Origin: an uncultured bacterium
GTDB lineage: Bacteria; Myxococcota_A; Polyangia; Polyangiales; Houyiibacteriaceae
Direction: 5' to 3'
Assembly: GCA_938024995.1 (NCBI GenBank)
Contig: CALJDU010000038.1
Location: 52,133 to 116,132 of the forward strand
DNA: 64,000 nucleotides
Below, piece after piece: positions 1 to 10,136 of this stretch (position 1 is its first letter; each line of letters opens with the position of its first letter). The notes below the pieces were generated by a model. It was given only the letters and a program-made list of their open reading frames with translations. It did not search any database and was not told the origin of the DNA. The position numbers and the translations under genes are program-made.

Positions 1-705
1 GTCCCCGCGTTCAACGAACGGAACCTCATTGCGCAGACGCTCGCGCAGGTTCCCTCGCGCGTGGACCGCATTGTGGTCGTGGACGACGGGAGCTCGGACG
101 ACACCGCAGCGGTCGCGCGGACGGTGGACGATCCGCGTGTCATCGTCGTGCAACATGAAGAGAACCGCGGCGTGGGAGCCGCGCTGACGACCGGATACCG
201 AGCGTGCTTCGAGGCAGGCGCTGAGGTCGCGGTCGTGATGGCGGGCGACGGACAGATGCACCCCGACGACTTCGACGCGCTGGTCTCACCGGTCCTCTCC
301 GGCGAGGTCGACTACGCGAAGGGCGATCGCTTGAGCTGGCCCGGCGCTCGCGACGTGATGCCGCCCATGCGCTGGCTCGGGAACCACGTGCTCTCTTCAC
401 TCACCCGGCTGGCGTTGGGTTCGCCGGTGCGAGACTCGCAGTGCGGATACACCGCGCTCCGCCGAAGCGCCGCCGCGCGAATCGATCTCGACGCGCTCTG
501 GCCACGGTACGGCTATCCGAACGACCTCATCGCGCGGCTCCTCGAGCGCGGTTGCCGCGTTCGGGACGTCGCCGTGCGGCCCGTCTACGCAGAAGAGAAG
601 AGCGGGATCGGCTGGCGCCACGCGCTCGTCGTGATCCCGTTCGTCCTGACGCGCGCGCTCGCTCGCCGCGCCAAGCGTCCGCTGCGCGACCCCGCGCGCG
701 TCTAA
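1..705 (+). CDS. Glycosyltransferase family 2 (5' end cut by window edge)
   Basis: The reading frame is open from base 1 and begins VPAFNERN, the canonical beta-1 strand of GT-A family 2 enzymes, so only a few N-terminal residues lie outside the window. DDGSSDDT is the nucleotide-binding motif, and GDGQMHPDD carries the DxD-like metal site. Overall it looks like a dolichol-phosphate-mannose-synthase or polyprenyl-phosphate glycosyltransferase domain, without the C-terminal membrane helices some members have. It would transfer a sugar from a nucleotide donor to a lipid or glycan at the cytoplasmic face of the membrane. The acceptor cannot be read from the sequence. A family 4 glycosyltransferase follows 6 nt downstream, so the two probably belong to one surface-glycan operon. 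Confidence 0.85.
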   Translation, partial: VPAFNERNLIAQTLAQVPSRVDRIVVVDDGSSDDTAAVARTVDDPRVIVVQHEENRGVGAALTTGYRACFEAGAEVAVVMAGDGQMHPDDFDALVSPVLSGEVDYAKGDRLSWPGARDVMPPMRWLGNHVLSSLTRLALGSPVRDSQCGYTALRRSAAARIDLDALWPRYGYPNDLIARLLERGCRVRDVAVRPVYAEEKSGIGWRHALVVIPFVLTRALARRAKRPLRDPARV

Positions 706-711
706 GCCACC

Positions 712-1810
712 GTGCGAGTCCTGATGCTCAGCACGGGGTTCCCGGTGAACGAAGCCGATCACTGTGCCTCTTTCGTGCGCGGAAGCGCAAAAGCCCTCAT
801 CAAGCGTGGACACCTCGTTCACGTGGTCGCGCCTTCCCGGCGGGCGCGTGACGAGCTCTCCATCCCGATCACGCGGGTGCGCTACGCCCCCCGCTCCTTG
901 GAGCGCACGTTTCATGGGGCCGGCGTCCCCGACAACGTCCGTGATCCTCGCGCTTGGCTCGGCCTCGGCACCTTTCCGCTCGCCCTCTCCCGCGCCGCCC
1001 GCGACGTCGCAGCGCGCTTCCGACCGGAAGTGGTCGTCAGTCACTTCGGGGTCCCCTGCGCCCTCGCCGCTCCCCGCGGCGTCCGCCAGCTCGTGGTCTG
1101 GCACTCCGCGGACGTCCACCTCGCTTCGCGCTTCCCCGCGCTCGCCGAGAGAGCACTCCGCGCGGGGGACCGCCACTGGTTCGTGAGCGAGGATAAGCGC
1201 GCGCTCCTCGGGAGGCGCGAGGACGACGTGGTCTGCCCGATGGGCTTCGCGCCCGTGCCGCGCTTGGATCGAGCCGAGGCCAAGCGCGCCTTGAGGGTAT
1301 CGAAATTCTGCGCGCTGACCCTCTCCCGGCTCGTGCCGATCAAGAACGTTGGCCTCGCGATCGACGCCGTCGCGAAGAGCGGTCACACCCTCTTGGTCGC
1401 GGGAGACGGAACCGAGCGCGCGCACCTCGAGAAGCGCGCCTTGGCGAGGTGCGCCGACGTACGCTTCCTCGGACACGTCTCAGGTCATCGCAAAGCGCTC
1501 GCGCTCTCCGCGGCCGATGCGTTAGTGCTCCCGTCGAAAGAGGTGCGGGGCCGCGCAGAGGGGGCCCCGATCGCGCTCCTGGAAGCGATGAGCGCTGCGC
1601 TCCCGGCCGTGTTTACGGGCTACGGCGGAGACGATGCGCTCGCGGTGGGGATCCGCGCGCGCACGGCGAACGAAATCGCGCGCGCGCTAAAGCGGCTGGA
1701 GCGAGACGAAGGCGAAAGAACAACCCTCGGCCAACACGCGCGCCTGACTTCCGGCAGGTACACCTGGGACGTGGTCGGTGAACGGATGTCGGCCTTGATT
1801 CGCGCGCTCG

Positions 1811-1824
<14 letters not shown>
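712..1824 (+). CDS. Glycosyltransferase family 4 (GT-B fold)
   Basis: A 370-residue protein with GTG start 6 nt after the preceding glycosyltransferase. The N-terminal half has a Rossmann-like start (RVLMLSTGFPVN) with a glycine/serine-rich acceptor loop. The C-terminal half has the nucleotide-sugar signature: LTLSRLVPIKN, LLVAGDGTE, VRFLGHV, and an E-x7-E type element around EGAPIALLEAMS. It is predicted to be a retaining, cytoplasmic glycosyltransferase acting in polysaccharide or glycolipid assembly. The stop codon lies inside the 3' end of the convergent glmS gene, a 14-bp tail-to-tail overlap, so there is no room for a separate terminator. Confidence 0.85.
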
Positions 1825-3634
<1,810 letters not shown>

Positions 3635-3840
3635 GGTCTATTTCCTAAGGTCTCGGCCCCGTCGCGAGTCGCCCGGTGGCGTCGATCGACGATAGCACCG
3701 CGCGGCAGTCGGAACCCGTGGGAGCGCGCCGCTGTTCCCAGAACCACCTCGAAGGACGAATGCCACCTCGGTTTGATGCCGAAAGGCGGACAGACGTTCA
3801 AGCGCTTGGAACAGACCGCGTCCGGGTCGGCGAGAAGCCC

Positions 3841-4470
3841 CTAAATGTTCTTCCGGCCATCGAGCGCGCGACCCAGGGTGACCTGATCCGTGAACTCAAG
3901 CTCGCCCCCATGCGGCACGCCGCTCGCGATCCGCGTGACCTTGAGGCCGTCCACGTCGCGCAGGATCTCCGAGATGTAGAGCGCGGTCGCCTCCCCCTCT
4001 ACGTTGAGCGGGGTGGCCACGATCACCTCTTCCATGCCGTCGAGACAGCGCGACTTGAGGAGATCAAAGGGGAGCGAGTCCGGGCCCACGCCATCGAGCG
4101 GCGCGATCAAGCCATGCAAGACGTGATAGCGACCGCGGTAACCCGAGCGCTCGAGCGCGACGAGATCCGGGACACGCGCGACCACGCAGAGCGAGCGTGG
4201 ATCTCGCTTTAGGTCGAGGCACACCGCGCACTTTTCTTTCGCGCCGAAGTTGCCGCACACTGAGCACCGCTTCACGCGCTCATGGATCGTCTCGAGCGAT
4301 TTCCCGAGCGCGACCGCGAAGTGAGGCTCCTTCGCGAGGACAAAGAACGCGAGCCGCGCAGCCGTACGCTCGCCGATGCCAGGCAGCCGCGCGAAGAGCT
4401 CGATGAGCTCGGCGATCGGGTCCTTCTCGGCGCCGCGATCACCGAGCAGCACGACGGCTCCTCCGAGCAC
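3841..4470 (-). CDS. recR: Recombination mediator protein RecR
   Basis: A 209-residue protein with GTG start, 15 nt after ybaB. The N-terminal helix-hairpin-helix is seen as LPGIGERTAARLAF, the zinc finger has Cys69, Cys72, Cys81 and Cys84, and a Toprim domain follows with VVARVPDLVALE and the HGLIAPLDGVGPD segment. RecR acts with RecF/RecO to load RecA on gapped, SSB-coated DNA. The order dnaX-ybaB-recR is the classic bacterial arrangement. The N-terminal stretch before PIAELIELF is about ten residues longer than in many homologues. No better in-frame start was found. Confidence 0.96.
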   Translation of the reverse strand: MLGGAVVLLGDRGAEKDPIAELIELFARLPGIGERTAARLAFFVLAKEPHFAVALGKSLETIHERVKRCSVCGNFGAKEKCAVCLDLKRDPRSLCVVARVPDLVALERSGYRGRYHVLHGLIAPLDGVGPDSLPFDLLKSRCLDGMEEVIVATPLNVEGEATALYISEILRDVDGLKVTRIASGVPHGGELEFTDQVTLGRALDGRKNI

Positions 4471-4485
4471 AGGTCGGCATCGTGA

Positions 4486-4809
4486 TCAGGTCAGGCCTGG
4501 GATCTTCAAGCCGCCGGTCACGGACTCAAGCTCACCGTCGACGTGCTCACGCGCTTGCTTGAGCGCCGCGTTGGTCGCCGCGACGACCATGTCTTGCACC
4601 ATCTCCAGGCCCTCGCTCTCGAGGAACTCCTTGTCGATCGTGACGGCGAGGAGCTCGGCTCCCCCGTTGACCTTGACCATGACCTTGTCATTGCCGGCGC
4701 CCGCCTCGAACTCTTCAGTCTCGAGCTCCTTGCGGCGCTTCTCGATCTTGCGCTGCATCCGGCTCGCTTGCCGCATGAGCTCAGCCATTCCTCCGCGAAA
4801 CTTTGCCAT
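4486..4809 (-). CDS. ybaB: YbaB/EbfC nucleoid-associated DNA-binding protein
   Basis: A 107-residue protein of normal family length. It starts MAKFRGGMAELMRQASRMQ, the amphipathic first helix of the family. A short beta hairpin follows (KVMVKVNGGAELLAVTID), then DMVVAATNAALKQA in the dimerisation helix. It binds DNA as a tweezer-shaped dimer and influences nucleoid organisation. Only 4 nt separate its start from the dnaX stop and 15 nt separate it from recR, so the three are co-transcribed. Confidence 0.95.
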   Translation of the reverse strand: MAKFRGGMAELMRQASRMQRKIEKRRKELETEEFEAGAGNDKVMVKVNGGAELLAVTIDKEFLESEGLEMVQDMVVAATNAALKQAREHVDGELESVTGGLKIPGLT

Positions 4810-4813
4810 TCTC

Positions 4814-6751
4814 TCAGTCTCCTTCGATCCGAACGTCCACGTTTCCGCGGGCTTCGGGGAACACGTCCATCGCCTCTAACACGCGCGGGTGCTCAAGGGC
4901 GGCTTTCTTCTTTTCACGATCACGATGCTCGCGGCGAGTCGCCTCCACAGACGCGACCGTGCGCTTCTCGTCCCCATCGACATCATCGCGAACCTCGTAG
5001 GGCGGCCGCGCGTTAAAGATCGTCTCGGCGGCGTCGAGGATCGCGCGCTCCGCTTCTGGCGCGCGAGCTTGGCGCGCGTAGAACGAGCCCCGCTTGAACG
5101 AGAGGATGATCTTCTCCACCGAGACGACCCGCGGGACGCCATGCTCCAACACCGCGGCCAAGGCCGGTCGACCTGCGCGCAGATGCTCGATGATTCGCTC
5201 CCATTCCTGCATCGCGTTGCGGCGCAAGTGTGTGCCGGCGGACGCAGACGCTGCGGGGGCCGAAGCTGGAGCTGGAGCTGGAGCTGAAGCTGGCGCTGGA
5301 GCAGAAGCTGGAGCTGAAGCTGAAGCTGAAGCTGACGCTGGCACAGGAGCGGGCGCCGCCGAAGCAGGCGCGGCCGTGTTTGCGGAAGTCGCCGACGATC
5401 GGGACGGCGAGGACACATCACGTGACGAAGACTGGGGGGACGGCGCGGACGCCGCAGGAGGCTCGGGCGAGCGAGCTTGTTGCTCCTTGGGCGGCGACCG
5501 GAACGAACGCGCATCAGCGACGGCAGCCGCCGCAGAGGGAACAGGATCGACCGGCAAGGTCGCGCGTCGCGCGGGAGCACGTGGGGTCTCGCGTCGCGAT
5601 CCGCCTTGACCGCGCAGGGACTTCTCGAGCCGACCGACCCGCGCCAGGAGCTCGGCGAGATCACGCAGCGGGGGACGCGTCGCGATCCGCGCGAGACCCA
5701 TCTCGAGGACCATCTTCGGGGCGCTCGCGCGGCCAACCTCGTCGGCCAGTTTGCCGAGCATCGCGAACGCCCGCTGCAGCTCCAGTGGGTCGTGGTCGTC
5801 CGCGAGCTTCTTCGCGGTCACGCGCTCTTCCTCCGCGAGCTCCACCAGCGCGCCGTCGGTCAACCGCAGGACGACGAGGTCGCGGGTGACCTGCAAGAGC
5901 TGCCGGTTGAGGTGCAAGGGGTCGACCCCCTGTCCACAGAGCTGATCGACCGCCGCGATACACGCCGCCGGGTCGCCGCTGAGCAAGGCGTGCGCGGTGC
6001 TCACGACGCCGTTGCGCGCCGCGATCCCGAGCGTCTTGGCGACCTCCTCGCCGACCAAGTGCGTCCCGCCGAAGGCGACGAGTTGATCGAGGAGCGTGAG
6101 CGCGTCGCGCATCGACCCGGCCGACTCACGCGCCACGATCGAGACCGCTTGCTCATCGGCGGTGACCTCCTCGGCCGCGAGGATCTCTTTGACGCGCTTC
6201 GAAACGACCGCCTGCGGAATCAAGCGGAAGTCGTAGCGCTGGCAACGCGACCGAATCGTGATGGGGACCTTGTGGATCTCCGTCGTCGCGAAGATGAACT
6301 TCACGTGAGGCGGGGGCTCCTCGAGGGTCTTGAGGAAGGCGTTGAACGCGCCCGTCGAGAGCATGTGAACCTCATCGACGATCACGACCTTGAAGCGATC
6401 CCGCGAAGGCCGAAACGGCAACGTCTCCTGGAGCCGGCGAACGTCGTCAACGCTGTTGTTCGACGCGCCGTCCATCTCGAGGACGTCCATGTCGACGCCG
6501 GCGGTAATGTCGCGACACGGATCACACTCATTGCAGGGCGCGCGTGTCGGTCCGTTCTGACAGTTCAGCGCCTTGGCGAGGAGCCGCGCGGTCGTCGTTT
6601 TTCCAACACCGCGAACGCCTGTGAAGAGAAAGGCGTGCGCTACCCGCTTCGAATCGATGGCGTTGCCGAGCGTCCGCGCGACGTGCTCCTGCCCGACCAG
6701 CTCATCAAACGTCTGGGGACGGTATTTACGCGCGAAGACGGTGTACGCCAT
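4814..6751 (-). CDS. dnaX: DNA polymerase III subunit gamma/tau
   Basis: A 645-residue clamp-loader AAA+ ATPase. FARKYRPQTFDELVGQ opens the protein; the Walker A is GVRGVGKT at 45-52; a zinc module uses Cys64, Cys73, Cys76 and Cys79; Walker B is DEVH at 126-129. The collar domain extends to about residue 370. A long Ser/Ala/Pro-rich linker (about 385-515) leads to a C-terminal domain rich in charged helices, the probable tau-specific region that contacts polymerase or helicase. First gene of the dnaX-ybaB-recR operon. I see no A-rich slippery heptamer that would give a separate gamma form. Confidence 0.96.
   Translation of the reverse strand: MAYTVFARKYRPQTFDELVGQEHVARTLGNAIDSKRVAHAFLFTGVRGVGKTTTARLLAKALNCQNGPTRAPCNECDPCRDITAGVDMDVLEMDGASNNSVDDVRRLQETLPFRPSRDRFKVVIVDEVHMLSTGAFNAFLKTLEEPPPHVKFIFATTEIHKVPITIRSRCQRYDFRLIPQAVVSKRVKEILAAEEVTADEQAVSIVARESAGSMRDALTLLDQLVAFGGTHLVGEEVAKTLGIAARNGVVSTAHALLSGDPAACIAAVDQLCGQGVDPLHLNRQLLQVTRDLVVLRLTDGALVELAEEERVTAKKLADDHDPLELQRAFAMLGKLADEVGRASAPKMVLEMGLARIATRPPLRDLAELLARVGRLEKSLRGQGGSRRETPRAPARRATLPVDPVPSAAAAVADARSFRSPPKEQQARSPEPPAASAPSPQSSSRDVSSPSRSSATSANTAAPASAAPAPVPASASASASAPASAPAPASAPAPAPASAPAASASAGTHLRRNAMQEWERIIEHLRAGRPALAAVLEHGVPRVVSVEKIILSFKRGSFYARQARAPEAERAILDAAETIFNARPPYEVRDDVDGDEKRTVASVEATRREHRDREKKKAALEHPRVLEAMDVFPEARGNVDVRIEGD
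5262..5340 (-). repeat. Imperfect 6-bp tandem repeats in the dnaX linker
   Basis: On the plus strand the hexamers GAAGCT and GGAGCT alternate about a dozen times. Read on the minus strand they encode alternating Ser-Ala and Pro-Ala dipeptides of the disordered dnaX linker. All units keep the frame, so copy-number change would only alter linker length. Confidence 0.8.
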
Positions 6752-6833
6752 GAGCGCGGGAGACTAAACGATCCGGAAGGAAATGCGATCGGTCGCTTCT
6801 TGCTTCGGGGATTTTTCGATCCCCCTCTCCAGC

Positions 6834-7457
6834 TCACGCGCCGGTCATCCGAGAGTAGAACGCGCGGAAACGCGAGCGCGTCGCGGTCCAGAGCACGATC
6901 GCGGCGACCAAATAGCCCCACGCGAAGAGATCGCCCCAGTACGGACCCATCGCGTTGAGGCGAAATCGGATGATCGCGAAGTCAAAGCGACCCATTGCGA
7001 GGGACAGCAACGGATAGAGCGCGAGGTGAAGGACCAACACCAAGCGCGCGAGCTCGACCCGCGCCAGGTTCATCGCGTCGCCCATCGGACGTCGATGCGC
7101 CCACACGAGGAGCGCGACCCCAACGGCGATCGAGACGAGGTTCCCGGACGCCGCGATCGCCACGTCCTCGATCGGCGCGAGGGGAGGTTCGCGGGTCGGC
7201 GTGACGAAGCCCCAGTAGACAAAGAAGTGCCACTCCGCCACCCGCGCGCCCACCGCACAAATGATCGCGAGGTGACCGAGCTCGTGGAGCGCGACCGTGA
7301 TCGGGAGCAACAAGAAGAACGCGGCGCGGCCGACGAGGACCCGCGCGTCTTCGGAAAGCGCACCGCGAAGGTTCTGTCGTTGACGCCACACCCGCGACCC
7401 GAGCGCGAGCGCGAACAGGAAGTAAGCAAGCGCGATCAGGTCAGCAACGCGATCCAT
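6834..7457 (-). CDS. Polytopic membrane protein with HELGH zinc motif (M50-like)
   Basis: About 207 residues, five or six hydrophobic segments, and an HExxH motif (HELGH, about residues 59-63) inside a predicted helix. This suits an intramembrane site-2-type (M50-like) zinc protease or a pseudoprotease relative. The usual downstream NxxPxPLDGG motif is not seen, so catalytic competence is unproven. GTG and ATG codons lie next to each other; the ATG is preferred because GGA lies at suitable spacing. It reads convergently toward the dnaX promoter region and no substrate is indicated by neighbours. It could instead be a membrane protein in which HELGH is only structural. Confidence 0.6.
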   Translation of the reverse strand: MDRVADLIALAYFLFALALGSRVWRQRQNLRGALSEDARVLVGRAAFFLLLPITVALHELGHLAIICAVGARVAEWHFFVYWGFVTPTREPPLAPIEDVAIAASGNLVSIAVGVALLVWAHRRPMGDAMNLARVELARLVLVLHLALYPLLSLAMGRFDFAIIRFRLNAMGPYWGDLFAWGYLVAAIVLWTATRSRFRAFYSRMTGA

Positions 7458-7587
7458 CACTCATCCAGTGCGCACCATCTACGGCAGACTCGCACAAGCA
7501 GGGGAGACGAACGCGGGAGCATCTCGGCGAGGCACAACAGCAGCGTACAAAGACACGAATCCATCGCGAACACGTGAGGCAATCCGT

Positions 7588-7616
7588 TTGAGCCAATGTC
7601 CAAACACTGAGATAGT
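7588..7616 (+). promoter_or_regulatory. Putative promoter of the 7633-10001 operon
   Basis: TTGAGC and GATAGT are separated by 17 nt (four matches each to the sigma-70-type consensus). A Shine-Dalgarno-like GAGG follows about 7 nt before the ATG at 7633. Assigned by eye. Confidence 0.35.
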
Positions 7617-7632
7617 AGCGCCGAGGTATCCG

Positions 7633-9309
7633 ATGCGTCTGCTACGTGCTCAGGTCTGTTCTCTCGCTCTCTTGTTGACCGTCTCGGCGTGTGGGTCAGA
7701 CCCCGGCGAACCCGACCCGGTCGACCTTTCCTTCGACGCGCCCCAAGCGCCACCGACCGTCTTGCGCCCGACCTTGCGTCTCGGCGACGCCACGGTTCGG
7801 ATCGCGGATCCGAAGCTGCCAGGCTTTGAAGAGTGGGCGCTGTTCTTTGATGGGGAGAACCTCGCGTCGGCCGACTCCTGTGTGGTCAAGATCGAGCGCG
7901 GCGGCGACCTCATCCGCGAGCTCGAAGGCACGTTGACCGCGACCAGCTGCGCCGCGACCTGGGACGGACTCGCTGAGGGCGGCGACTACGTAGACCCGGG
8001 AATGGTCGACGCGCGCGCTGAGCTCCTCATCGGCACCCGCGCCGTGGCCAACGCCGCGACCACCCTCGCCGTCGCCCGTGTCGGCGTTCGTCAGATTCAG
8101 CTCCAAGCGTTGACTCGTCGCGCGCGGCAACCGCTCTTGTACCGCGCGATGGACGGAGTTCGTTTCGGCTACTACGAGGTCGAGGCCAACCGCCCGCCCT
8201 GGCGCATCGCTCCCGACTTCGCTGAGCGCTCGAGCGCCTCGTTCTTGGATCTCGCCGACGGCACGCCGCGCGACCTCCCGGAGATCTGGACCGACGTCGA
8301 CTCGCCGCCCCTCGACGACACATCGCCCGATGGCGCCGAGCGCGACAGCTACAACTTGCCGACCGCGTGGGCGGCGGGCTCCGAGATGTCGATCGTCGCG
8401 ACCTTCAGCACCGAGGCCGCAAATGGCGCGACCTTTGTGGAAGACAACGTCGAGCTCCGTGTTGTGCCGCCAGAAGGAACGAACGCTGATGGGTCCCTTG
8501 AGGTCACCAACGCCGGGACGGTGACCTTGGTGACGAACGGCTCGCTTGTTCCGAACGTCGGTCGCTACGACGTTGCGCTGGATTGGCGCTTTGAGGCGCG
8601 GTTGGAAGGCGGCGAGTGGATGGAGCTTCCAGGGTCGGTCACCACGACGCACCGTTTCTACGGGACCGCGGCGGCGCCTCGCTTTGACTACAGCGACTCG
8701 CTTCACGTGCCCTGGGTCGATGTCGTGGATCAGGTCGCTCAGTGGGTCGACGGCGAGACCAGCGATCCGGACGAGGTCGGCTCCATGATCGTCGAGGGCG
8801 TCTACTTCGAGCTCGGGCTTCGCTACGATCGCGAGCGCGGCGCGTCGTTCTACACGAGCTACCCCGGCCGCACTTGGGAAGGCGCGAACTTTGATCTCAC
8901 GCGGTTCCAGGAGCGCGTCAACGGCGACGTGATCAACTGCTCCGACGCGGCCTCCATCGTCTCGACGTACGCGAACATGGTCGGGCTCGACTTCCGCTAC
9001 CACATCCTGCAGCACCGCACAGAGCGCGGGTTCGACCTCAACTACCTACGCGCCATTGGCGGCGCGGAGTTCGCGTTCGCGCCCTTCACGTCGGGTCGCA
9101 ACGCGTTCAGCTATCACGCGGTCACCGGTCCCGCAGACGGCGATTTCTTCGACGCGACGCTCGCGCTCGACGGGGACGACGACCCGTCTTCGGCTCCGCA
9201 CGAGCTCTGGCTCGTCCAGGAGATTCCACCGATGGACTACCTCAACGCGCTCTCCCCCGAGGGCTCTCAAATCGGCGTTCGCGTCGACGAACAGGTGCGG
9301 ATCCGATGA
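7633..9309 (+). CDS. Secreted lipoprotein with transglutaminase-like C-terminal region
   Basis: 558 residues from the ATG that begins a lipoprotein signal peptide (MRLLRAQVCSLALLLTVSAC, lipobox LTVSAC, Cys20). The open frame extends upstream but gives no signal sequence. Residues 30-420 are beta-rich and unrecognised. Near the C-terminus INCSDAASIVSTYANMVGL places a Cys (436) at the start of a helix. It is followed by YHAVTG (His495) and FFDATLALDGD (Asp507), the spacing and surroundings of a Cys-His-Asp transglutaminase/cysteine-protease fold. The function is therefore tentatively a periplasmic or surface transglutaminase-like hydrolase. Its stop codon overlaps the next gene's start by 4 nt. 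Confidence 0.7.
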   Translation: MRLLRAQVCSLALLLTVSACGSDPGEPDPVDLSFDAPQAPPTVLRPTLRLGDATVRIADPKLPGFEEWALFFDGENLASADSCVVKIERGGDLIRELEGTLTATSCAATWDGLAEGGDYVDPGMVDARAELLIGTRAVANAATTLAVARVGVRQIQLQALTRRARQPLLYRAMDGVRFGYYEVEANRPPWRIAPDFAERSSASFLDLADGTPRDLPEIWTDVDSPPLDDTSPDGAERDSYNLPTAWAAGSEMSIVATFSTEAANGATFVEDNVELRVVPPEGTNADGSLEVTNAGTVTLVTNGSLVPNVGRYDVALDWRFEARLEGGEWMELPGSVTTTHRFYGTAAAPRFDYSDSLHVPWVDVVDQVAQWVDGETSDPDEVGSMIVEGVYFELGLRYDRERGASFYTSYPGRTWEGANFDLTRFQERVNGDVINCSDAASIVSTYANMVGLDFRYHILQHRTERGFDLNYLRAIGGAEFAFAPFTSGRNAFSYHAVTGPADGDFFDATLALDGDDDPSSAPHELWLVQEIPPMDYLNALSPEGSQIGVRVDEQVRIR

Positions 9310-10001
9310 GGAACAATCAAATGAACACGCTCTCCAAGATTTCGTTTGTGGCTACGCTCATCATCGCGAGCTGCCTGGCCTCCACCGTCGATGCGCAGAC
9401 GCGCCGGGGCATCTCGCTCGACGCGCTCACGCCTGCTGGGATGCAGCGAGTCGACGTCGCGCTGCCCTTCCACGAAGATGGAACCACCGCGCTCGGCTTC
9501 GCCACCCAAGGCGAGGAGCGCCCCACTCTTTTCATCGAGCTCTTGGTCGCCAGCAGCGCGTCGAACGCGACTGAAGCGATGGACGCGCGGATCACGACCA
9601 TCAGCGGTCAGGTCGCGGAGCTCGAAGGCATCGGCGAGCGCGCGGTCGGGGACGCCCAGTACGTCCTCTTCACCCGCGACAACCTCTTCTTCGTGGTCCG
9701 CGGCGCGAACGCGACGGAGGTCTCACGGAGCGTTGATCAGCTGGCCGCCCGCGCTCCGGTCGGGCGACCGGTCGTCCGCTCGATCTCGGTTGCGCGCCCC
9801 GCCCAGCTCCCCACTGGAACGGCCATTCCCCTTGAGGTCGTTGGCGCCGAGTCAGCCCGCATCACGGCTGACGGGGGTGCGCTCTGCCGCGCGACCCGCG
9901 CTGGATACGTGCTTCAGCGACGTGAGGGACAGCCCGAGGCGTACTCGCTCTCGATCGTCTGGGTCGATGCGCTTGGCCGGGTCGGACGCACCACCCGCTG
10001 A
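9306..10001 (+). CDS. Secreted protein of unknown function, partner of the transglutaminase-like lipoprotein
   Basis: 231 residues beginning at an ATG that overlaps the upstream stop (ATGA). A second ATG at 9321 has a GAGGA Shine-Dalgarno and would start the signal peptide directly (MNTLSKISFVATLIIAS, then a VDAQ cleavage site), so either start is possible. The mature protein is beta-rich with a repeated pattern of short strands and no catalytic motif that I recognise. Its coupling to the preceding lipoprotein suggests a joint envelope role. A strong intrinsic terminator follows. Confidence 0.7.
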   Translation: MRNNQMNTLSKISFVATLIIASCLASTVDAQTRRGISLDALTPAGMQRVDVALPFHEDGTTALGFATQGEERPTLFIELLVASSASNATEAMDARITTISGQVAELEGIGERAVGDAQYVLFTRDNLFFVVRGANATEVSRSVDQLAARAPVGRPVVRSISVARPAQLPTGTAIPLEVVGAESARITADGGALCRATRAGYVLQRREGQPEAYSLSIVWVDALGRVGRTTR

Positions 10002-10023
10002 CCACTGACGCTCGATAGTTCGG

Positions 10024-10050
10024 AAAAACGCCGGATCACCGGCGTTTTTT
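10024..10050 (+). terminator. Rho-independent terminator
   Basis: An 11-bp stem (AAAAACGCCGG pairing with CCGGCGTTTTT) around an ATCA tetraloop, ending in a T run. It closes the operon ending at 10001. Confidence 0.9.
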
Positions 10051-10089
10051 CGTTAAGACCCCGAAAAACATCGTCCGTGAGCGCATAGT

Positions 10090-10106
10090 GTCAAGTGCCA
10101 CTTGAC
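10090..10106. promoter_or_regulatory. Perfect palindrome, candidate operator of the MerR-type regulator
   Basis: GTCAAGTG-C-CACTTGAC is an 8-bp perfect inverted repeat with a 1-nt centre. It overlaps the TTGACG (-35-like, 10102-10107) of the promoter for the reductase-regulator-oxygenase operon. The MerR-family gene inside that operon is the natural candidate binder (inference). Confidence 0.55.
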
Positions 10107-10130
10107 GCTTTATGACAGTGGCTTCAGACT
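10102..10130 (+). promoter_or_regulatory. Putative promoter of the reductase-regulator-diiron operon
   Basis: TTGACG, a 17-nt spacer and CAGACT, whose last base is 6 nt before the ATG at 10137. The -35 is good (5/6) and the -10 is weak (3/6), as expected of an activator-dependent promoter. The geometry predicts a transcript with little or no leader. Confidence 0.4.
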
Positions 10131-10136
10131 GTTGCT

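Noticed and set aside
397..1476. A 359-residue minus-strand protein opposite the family 4 glycosyltransferase
   Set aside because: It is an antisense shadow with Arg/Glu/Asp-biased composition, while the plus strand encodes a recognisable glycosyltransferase.
3635..3840. A glmS ribozyme upstream of glmS
   Set aside because: I could not recognise the conserved core; the segment looks like ordinary intergenic DNA.
5094..5609. Sense-strand frames rich in Ala/Glu in the dnaX linker
   Set aside because: They mirror the low-complexity Ser/Ala/Pro linker and are not conserved proteins.
6573..6751. A slippery sequence producing gamma from dnaX
   Set aside because: No A-rich heptamer with downstream hairpin was found anywhere in the gene.
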